From: Xestospongia bergquistia
Taxonomy: Eukaryota; Porifera; Demospongiae; Haplosclerida; Petrosiidae
Direction: 5' to 3'
DNA: 64,000 nucleotides
Assembly: GCA_963965975.1 (NCBI GenBank)
Contig: OZ014415.1
Span: 6,329,001-6,393,000 of the forward strand
The notes beneath the pieces are model-generated. The model ran no database searches, was not told where the DNA came from, and worked only from the letters and a program-made list of their open reading frames with translations. Made by a program: the position numbers and the translations under genes. Shown here piece by piece: positions 58,101 through 64,000 of the stretch (within the stretch, counting starts at the first letter, position 1; every line of letters starts with the position of its first letter).

Positions 58101-59791
58101 TATACATGTATAGTTCTGTTGAATGTATACGAATAGAATGTATTACCTAATGACCACATATATTTAATCCCGATAAGTTATAGATATTTGATATAGTAAG
58201 TATTTACTTAGTGATAACCACTACTATTTCCTTTAGTATATGTACATTCAGTCCAGTCTATATTAAACTACTAACATTATGTGTATACATTATTGACTAC
58301 ATGTGTAGTATTGTTTATATGTTTTAGTTATTATTACATGTACATCATGTAAGTATAGGTAATGTTACATGTAGTGTATAATACATGTACTGTTATATAA
58401 CAGGTGACCTTGTTATGTACTACATAGTATAATCTTATTACTATCATATATGTTATACTAGTAGTACTACATTGTATACTGATATTAGTACTGTTGTGTT
58501 CTCTCATATAGTCCTCAATGATGGTCAATGGTCAGTAGGGTTTGTACTAGACTCTAATGACCTGACCTCAACTGATAAGTACCAACAAAGAGTACTAAAA
58601 CAACTTACAGAAGGAAGGAGAGACTGTCGCTTAGAACAAGGAGGGAAACAAAGTGTAAAACAGGAATACAAGGAGCTTCAATCTATCATTCAGTCTCTCA
58701 AAGATGAGCTAAAAGAGACCAGAGATCAATATAACCAACAACTAAAGCAAACACAGCAAGACCATCAATTGTTATTGCAGTGTCAAGATGAGATACAACA
58801 GACAAATGATTTGTATCAACAACAACTACAACAGCAACAACAAAGGATACAAGAGTTAGAACATCAGTTACAACTGTCTCAAAATGAGATACAAGAGACA
58901 AGACAAGCTAGAGATCAATATCAACAAAGTAATCTTAGTCTACTACAACGACTTCAGCAAACAGAAGAAATGCGACAAGATATTGAACAACAGTTAGAAC
59001 AGCTTTGTTCTCAACAGGAACAACCTCATTGGTTAGTGGGTAGAGAGGAGGTGATTATGACACAGGAAGTCTTAGGTAATGGGGCATATGGTAAAGTTAA
59101 AGTGGCTATCTTTCGAGGTCTGAGAGTAGCTGCCAAGTCTCTTCATGGTATCATCATCTCAGACTATACCAGGGATCTGTTCTCCAGGGAAATGGAGATT
59201 GCTTCTAGAGTATGTCATCCTAATCTTGTCCAATTTATTGGGGCTACTAGAGTGGGTACACCCATTATCCTCACAGAAATCATGACCACAAGTCTTTATA
59301 ATGAGCTCCAGAAGAAGGCTTTGACACAATCCCAAATACTGGGTATAAGTTGTGATGTAGCTTCAGCTCTTAATTACCTCCATTTATGGAAACCAGACCC
59401 TATTATCCATCGAGATATTAGTAGCCCTAATGTCCTGTTAGAACCATCAGTAGGTGATAGCTTTAAAGCTAAAGTAGCTGATTATGGAGCAGCTAACCTT
59501 CAACAACAAGCCAAGACAGATATGCCAGGAAACCCAGCCTATGCTTCCCCAGAGTCTCGTTACCCAGATGATCACAGTCCAGCAATGGATGTCTACAGCT
59601 ACTCTGTCCTCCTGATAGAGATGATCCTTCATCGTCCACCTGCTATGACAGTTCCTAAGAGAGAGGAACAAGCTAGTCTTGTATCATGGCCTCTTATGTC
59701 CTCTCTTATCCACAATTGTCTCAACCGAGATCGTCATTGTCGTCTAACTATGAGCCAGATCTTAGATCAACTCAAACAACTAAAGATATAA
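55135..59791 (+). CDS. Kelch / coiled-coil / TKL-like kinase, gene 6 (class C)
   Basis: Exons are 55135-55225, 55533-56060, 56671-56831, 56911-57096, 57730-57886 and 58512-59791, for 800 aa. The first exon differs from the others. An in-frame ATG gives a 30-residue start (M-L-L-Q-A-P-P-L-R-S), with an alternative ATG at 55195 (M-A-T-K-R-V-K-V-S-S). The first kelch blades are the most divergent of the array (N-D-V-P-L-V-H-N-N, G-G-W-C-Q-H-N-S-C). Later blades are of class B type. The coiled coil has a single diverged unit. The kinase is nearest gene 2 (G-N-G-A-Y-G-K-V, T-E-I-M-T-T-S) with R-V-C-H-P-N in place of R-V-R-H-P-N. H-R-D, Asn, D-Y-G and S-P-E are kept. Introns 2 and 4 are longer than in the paralogues. 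Probably cytosolic. Confidence 0.86.
55289..55340 (+). promoter_or_regulatory. Intron-1 hairpin with candidate poison micro-exon (gene 6)
   Basis: Micro-exon candidate 55320-55333 (V-S-V, stop) between tttctctacag and gtgagac, with the same arms as gene 3. It is conserved although the adjoining exon 1 is unrelated. Confidence 0.42.
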
Positions 59792-60219
59792 TGAGCTAGA
59801 ACTGAACTAACTTTGTGTGATATATTTTGTAGTTTATAGGATTTATATAATTTACTTCTTTTTTTATAAGTTATGATGTGTGTGAATACCATTTACATAC
59901 TTTATCACTTGACCCATTGATAAGAAAGACTGATACATTCACACATAATATGCTTTATTGCCCAAGTGTTTTGGCTTTTTCCTCTCTGGTTCATTGTCTG
60001 CATTTAAAAATTAATTAAATTAATTATTACAGAACAGTACTTCCACACTATATTGTCTGGGTGGTCCTGGAGTATAGATTTCTTTTGCAATGCAAAAACA
60101 CTGCTACAGAAGTTTATTAGCATTGCAATTGTGCCAGCCATGTTTGTACTCAATGAGCATGCTCAGTAGCACATGCTTGTTTATGTGAAGATATAGACAT
60201 GGTCTAATACGCATACATT
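59792..60219. other. Spacer 3' of kelch-kinase gene 6
   Basis: The first 80 bases match the 3' flank of the other kinase exons; the rest does not. No gene. Confidence 0.5.
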
Positions 60220-60870
60220 ATGTTATCCTTTGTTCCATTGAGGTTCTCAAGTAATGGAGTACCTGTTTCTTACAACATTACGGGTGTGGTTAGAGTACTT
60301 TCAACTGAGTATCAGTTGTCATGGTTACTAATCTTGGACGCTACTAAATGTCTAAGTCATAAAGGAGATCATTACTTTGTTGTGTGGTATGACCCGTACC
60401 CGTAATCAAATGAGGTAAGAAATGAACATTAAGTGTACATTGTACAGTTAATTCTTATCACTATATACATTTGCTTCAATGAAATTTATGTGAGCAACAG
60501 CACACTAACTGCTTTTTCATTTCACATTCTCTATATTATTTCTAACCTTATAATTACCACTGATATGATCTATCTCTATCTAGCTTGAATTAGCATTACA
60601 TATATGCTAGCAAATCAGGACATTTCCACCTAGCTTGATAAATCAGTGATCTAAAAGAAAGAAGAGCTACAGAAATGGAAGACGACAATGACAATGACTA
60701 TTACCATGACAACCATGAACCTACTCCATCAAGCTTCTCATCTCATCATCATTCAAGTAGCTATAGTGTTAGCCAAAGTAGATCACAGAGAGTTGATCTC
60801 AAGGAGAATAAATGTGTCTAGAGCATGTAGACTATTGCTACAAAATAACTTTAAAAAAACATTAAGACAA
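60220..60870 (+). pseudogene. WDHD1/And-1-like exon fragment (copy 3, with SepB exon)
   Basis: The first block (60220 to about 60417, donor gtaaga) reads F-S-S-N-G-V-P-V-S-Y, then T-G-V-V-R-V-L-S and H-K-G-D-H-Y-F-V-V-W. This matches the SepB beta-propeller region of WDHD1 (F-S-x-x-G-x-P, G-x-V-R, K-x-D-H-Y-x-V-V). It has an in-frame TAA after D-P-Y-P. The exon present in copies 1 and 2 (L-A-C-H-S) is deleted. The last block starts at 60584 and reads L-E-L-A-L-H and, after TGA TAA, I-S-D-L-K-E-R-R-A-T-E and an acidic serine/histidine stretch to Q-R-V-D-L-K-E-N-K. It is the most informative fragment for naming the source gene. Confidence 0.62.
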
Positions 60871-61958
60871 ATCTAACATTGTATCATAGCTTAACTAAAT
60901 AAGGTATGTTCGTGTTTGTTCATTAAAATTTGTAAATGGAAAGAAGACAATAGACCACACACTCCATTGTTTATTGTTATGGCAGAACTGTAATTGACTG
61001 ACTATAATAGTAACTAGATTAACAAGTCGAACATCTACAACATTTATTTCTCTTATAGAAAGCTTACTATATCACTACAAATCCCTTGAAAACATGCAAA
61101 GACTTGGAGAAAGAGAAAACGAAACTGTATATTCAAACTAGACAAATTCTAAAGCTGTATTTATTTGCTAAAATAACTGACGTTTTTAATTGATAACTTT
61201 TTGTCGGTTAATGATAGGTTTGCTTAATGATAATAGAAGCTGGGTTTTGGAGAATGACAAGTTACTTGTCTACAGGAAGTTACAACCATCTCTTGTCTGC
61301 AACAGTAGATGTTACTATAGAAAATTATGCCAGTTCAGTGCCTTGCAAGAGCATCCTTTTCCAACTTTCTGTCAGTTAATGATAATGATACCAGATCTGG
61401 GTTTTGGAGAATGATGAGTTACTTGTCTACAGGAAGTTGCAGACAAGTGCAACAGTATGGCAGTTCAGTGCCTTGCAAGAGTTTCCTTATGGCAGTTCAG
61501 TGCTTTGCAAGAGTTTCCATTTGCTATATCTCTCATATTGACAAAATACTCTTGGGATTAGTTTTGTACCAGTTTTGGCAAAATCAATATATTTTAAATA
61601 AACAACAAAAAATGCAAATTCAAACTACATTAAAAAGTAAACTACAAAGTACAAAAGATGGTGCACAACAACATTGTAATGTACACTAGGCCTAATTGAG
61701 TTCATATTGTGATGTCAATATTAGGCATTTAACTACCATGATCCAGCTTTGGAGGTGATTAAAAACTGATTGGGTGATAAGAGGTCTTCCGTTATATAGT
61801 GTGGTACTTCCAATGTGGGTTTAGTACCTGGACTGTTAGGAAAGTAAGCATGTCCTCTACTGATGTGTAAGCATATGCAACAATACCATATATGATATGT
61901 TTAGTACCTGGACGGGTAGGAAAGTAAGCATAGGCACCACTACCACTTGTTCCACCAG
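60871..61958. other. Spacer with orphan exon copy 3 and internal repeats
   Basis: The orphan exon (61059-61190) has an extra A that closes its frame early (V-Y-S-N then TAG). From 61200 to 61520 the word ctgggttttggagaatga and the word ggcagttcagtgccttgcaa recur in tandem. Near 61800-61920 ttagtacctggac is doubled. No gene. Confidence 0.5.
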
Positions 61959-62619
61959 CTATATAGCTATATCACATGGGAATTTAATCATTCGTCCATT
62001 ATTGAAGAAAGCAGATATTTGGCAGTAAGAGTACCACATACACCTTCCTGGTTAGTCACTGGGATAACCACTTATATTAATAATATACTTTGACATAACA
62101 AAATTGTAGGTACTTGTACCAACCACTTGGACTGTTGTTACCTCCATGTACACAGTGAACAGCTGTGAGGATGGTCCTGCCACGAACGAATGTCCCTGGT
62201 CGCACCAGGATCTTCTTGCTCTTCAGCATTGCCAGGAATAGTAGGAACTTCATCCTCAGCATTGCCAGGAATAGTAGGAACTTCCTCCTCAGATTCTAGA
62301 GTATCAGTCTGTTCAGAAACGTGAGGCTGAGAAGGGTCTTCAGAAACTTGAGGCTGAGAAGGGTCATCACCTTTTTCTTTTGTTTGCATAGCCATGTTGT
62401 CCATCACTTTGTTTCCCATCCATCACTAGTAACTGACACCCAACAGTGAGCTTGGAGGTCCACAGCTGTGCCTTCTTTTGGATTATTTTTATTGAATTTT
62501 ACAATTTTGTGGGTGATGTCTTTTATGTTGGAAAAGGTAACCTTTTGTCCTTTAGCATCATCTGTAATCACTACAGCTAGCATGCAAAAGCATGGAATGA
62601 AAAGCATAGCAATTTGCAT
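61959..62619 (-). pseudogene. Secreted-protein gene with acidic repeats (copy 2), frame-broken
   Basis: The frame starts at 62619 with a signal peptide (M-Q-I-A-M-L-F-I-P-C-F). It stays open for 71 codons through K-V-T-F-S-N-I-K-D-I and C-W-V-S-V-T-S-D-G-W-E-T-K to a TGA. The continuation is in another frame: D-D-P-S-Q-P-Q-V-S-E and two V-P-T-I-P-G-N-A-E units. The last part (M-S-K-Y-I-I-N-I-S-G-Y-P, then F-F-N-N-G-R-M, K-F-P-C-D-I-A-I) needs a further shift and has a TAA. It has fewer repeat units than copy 1. A real intron could explain the first break, but I see no good donor and acceptor pair. Confidence 0.55.
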
Positions 62620-63837
62620 TATAAATACACAATATACAGACTAAATCTGTTTTGCTGGATTTTTTCTGCAGTAAACCTCTAAATGACTCATTTTTATAGC
62701 ATAAAGAAGTCATAGTAATGCATGTAAGTAAGTTGTTGCATTCGGGGCTGTAGGCAATTAGAGCCTTAAGTATTTTGAAAATCCTCTAAATGTGGTTATT
62801 AACCAACTAAAAATTGACAATACTTTTAAAAATGAATTGACAAATTTTTATTCTAAAACATTGGAGAAACTACCACTAAATTAAACTACACCGGTATTAA
62901 TTTTAACATTTTGTTTGAAACTAAATACTGCACTACAAAATAGAGCATAGTACAACGAATACTATATATATATATATATAATCTTATCATACAAAGGGTG
63001 GCTCAGTTATGAGTACAATAACCATAAGCAGAACAAATTGACACTACCACTCATTCCACCAGCTGTATTACGAGGGTAATGATATTGTCTGCCAGAGTTA
63101 ACATTGTAAACATCTTTGCAATGTAGTATTAACAGCATGGTACTACCACTCATTCTGCTATTTTAAGTTGTTGTAGTGCATTGTAATAGATAGTCTCTTA
63201 GACTCTCCATTATTAGTATACAAGCTCTGTCAACTTTGTGCTTTATCTCCATTATGTTGTACTGGCTCCTAACATACTCCTAGAGTTAAGACTTTTGACT
63301 ACATGAACTAAATATTATATAATAATTGTTTGTGTGTTACAGTGCATTGTAATAAATAGTCCCTTACACTCTCTATTGTTCGTATACAAGCTTGTGCTTT
63401 ATCTCCACATTATGTTGTACTGGCTCCTACTATACTTCTAGAGTCAAGACTTGTGACTACATGAACTAAATATTATTGTTTGAGTACCTGTACTTCTTTC
63501 ATCATATCTCTGAAGGATATCTTGTTGATGACCATTGATGTACAGTTCTCAGAATCTTTGAAACTTAATAATTGTAATTAGGTTGAGCTGTTACAAAACA
63601 TTTCTGCTTTTAAATTATAAGGTACTAATTGATAAAACACAGGCAATTGCAAAGTGCTAATTTTGTTAAATGTTTAATGACAGAGTACATAGTCTACAAT
63701 GTACTCCTTAATTCAAATAATTTATGTGTGTGTTTAGCTTGAGTGAATATAATTAGACTTTTGTACATACATATGTGTTCACTAAACAACCCTAGATACT
63801 TTACTTTGTAGATACTATCAAAAACATATTTAGTCAT
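62620..63837. other. Right-end spacer
   Basis: To about 62890 it matches the upstream flank of the first secreted-gene remnant. A TA microsatellite lies at 62963-62981. About 63170-63320 and 63338-63480 are direct repeats of each other (gtgctttatctcc, ttatgttgtactggctcct, gactacatgaactaaatatt). No gene. Confidence 0.5.
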
Positions 63838-64000
63838 CTAATAATAATGTATTCTCTTATGATTTTGTATTGACAGTTAGTATTGCAATAACTGCTGGTA
63901 TTGTTAGTGCTACAATATCAGTAGTTGGATATCTAGTGTATCTTTATTGGTGAATATACTAGCAAATTATTGACTAACTCATTTATAATAAAATAAATTA
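63838..64000 (+). pseudogene. MITOK-like gene 3'-end remnant
   Basis: Copies the last 35 codons or so of the MITOK-like gene (V-L-T-V-S-I-A-I, then a few substitutions such as A to T and P to S) and its 3' flank. The flank continues as at 29372-29420. By analogy with 29370 and 37400, another kelch-kinase gene may follow beyond the window. Confidence 0.82.

Noticed and set aside
62077-62262. A trypsin-like I-L-T-A-V-H-C motif on the minus strand
   Set aside because: The true frame here, judged by alignment with the paralogue at 35510, is different (F-T-V-Y-M-E-V). No other protease motifs are nearby.
1-64000. CRISPR arrays, tRNA or rRNA genes, bacterial operons
   Set aside because: No regularly spaced short repeats with unique spacers, no cloverleaf or rRNA core sequences noticed by eye, and the gene structure is eukaryotic. 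A tRNAscan run was not possible.

Overview
The window looks like nuclear DNA of an early-branching animal, most likely a demosponge such as Amphimedon (inference). It is AT-rich, its protein-coding genes carry many short GT..AG introns, and it holds two clearly animal housekeeping genes: a 15-exon DMAP1 homologue and a CCDC51/MITOK-like gene. The rest is two large tandem gene families in active duplication and decay. I saw no bacterial operons, CRISPR arrays, rRNA or tRNA.

Layout. (1) About 1-13990: an array of an unrecognised multi-pass membrane protein family. Five minus-strand genes have open reading frames (2856-4073, 4583-5769, 7750-8885, 10770-12061, 12761-13986). Around them are a broken plus-strand member (1529-2629), a partial exon (208-528), two decayed members and two internally deleted remnants. 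Each gene has a first coding exon of only six bases (ATG plus one codon) and one large second exon. A unit of about 3.1 kb is tandemly duplicated (about 4008-7125 and 7126-10245). (2) 14554-18869: DMAP1, with a MITE in intron 2 and a long trinucleotide repeat in intron 9. (3) 19064-20128: a MITOK-like mitochondrial membrane protein. (4) 20209-59791: a tandem array of kelch-propeller / glutamine-rich coiled-coil / TKL-like protein kinase genes. Five have complete six-exon models (790-857 aa). There is also one pseudogene and one kinase C-lobe fragment. The order alternates between two classes (A-B-A-B-psiA-C). (5) Between the kinase genes are co-amplified scraps of other genes: exons resembling WDHD1/And-1 (three copies), a small orphan exon (three copies), a decaying secreted-protein gene (two copies) and the 3' end of the MITOK gene (three remnants, the last at the right edge).

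How it fits together. The MITOK 3' end, WDHD1 exons and secreted-gene fragments recur in the same order around the kinase genes. This suggests that the array grew by repeated segmental duplication that carried pieces of neighbouring genes along. The kinase genes would encode soluble proteins: a six-motif kelch propeller as a possible ligand or partner sensor, a coiled coil of variable length as a possible oligomeriser, and a kinase that keeps Lys, Glu, HRD and Asn but has DYG instead of DFG. All six gene loci also keep an intron-1 hairpin that encloses a candidate 14-nt micro-exon which would stop translation at once. This is the most interesting undescribed regulatory candidate here. Functions beyond domain recognition are inference.
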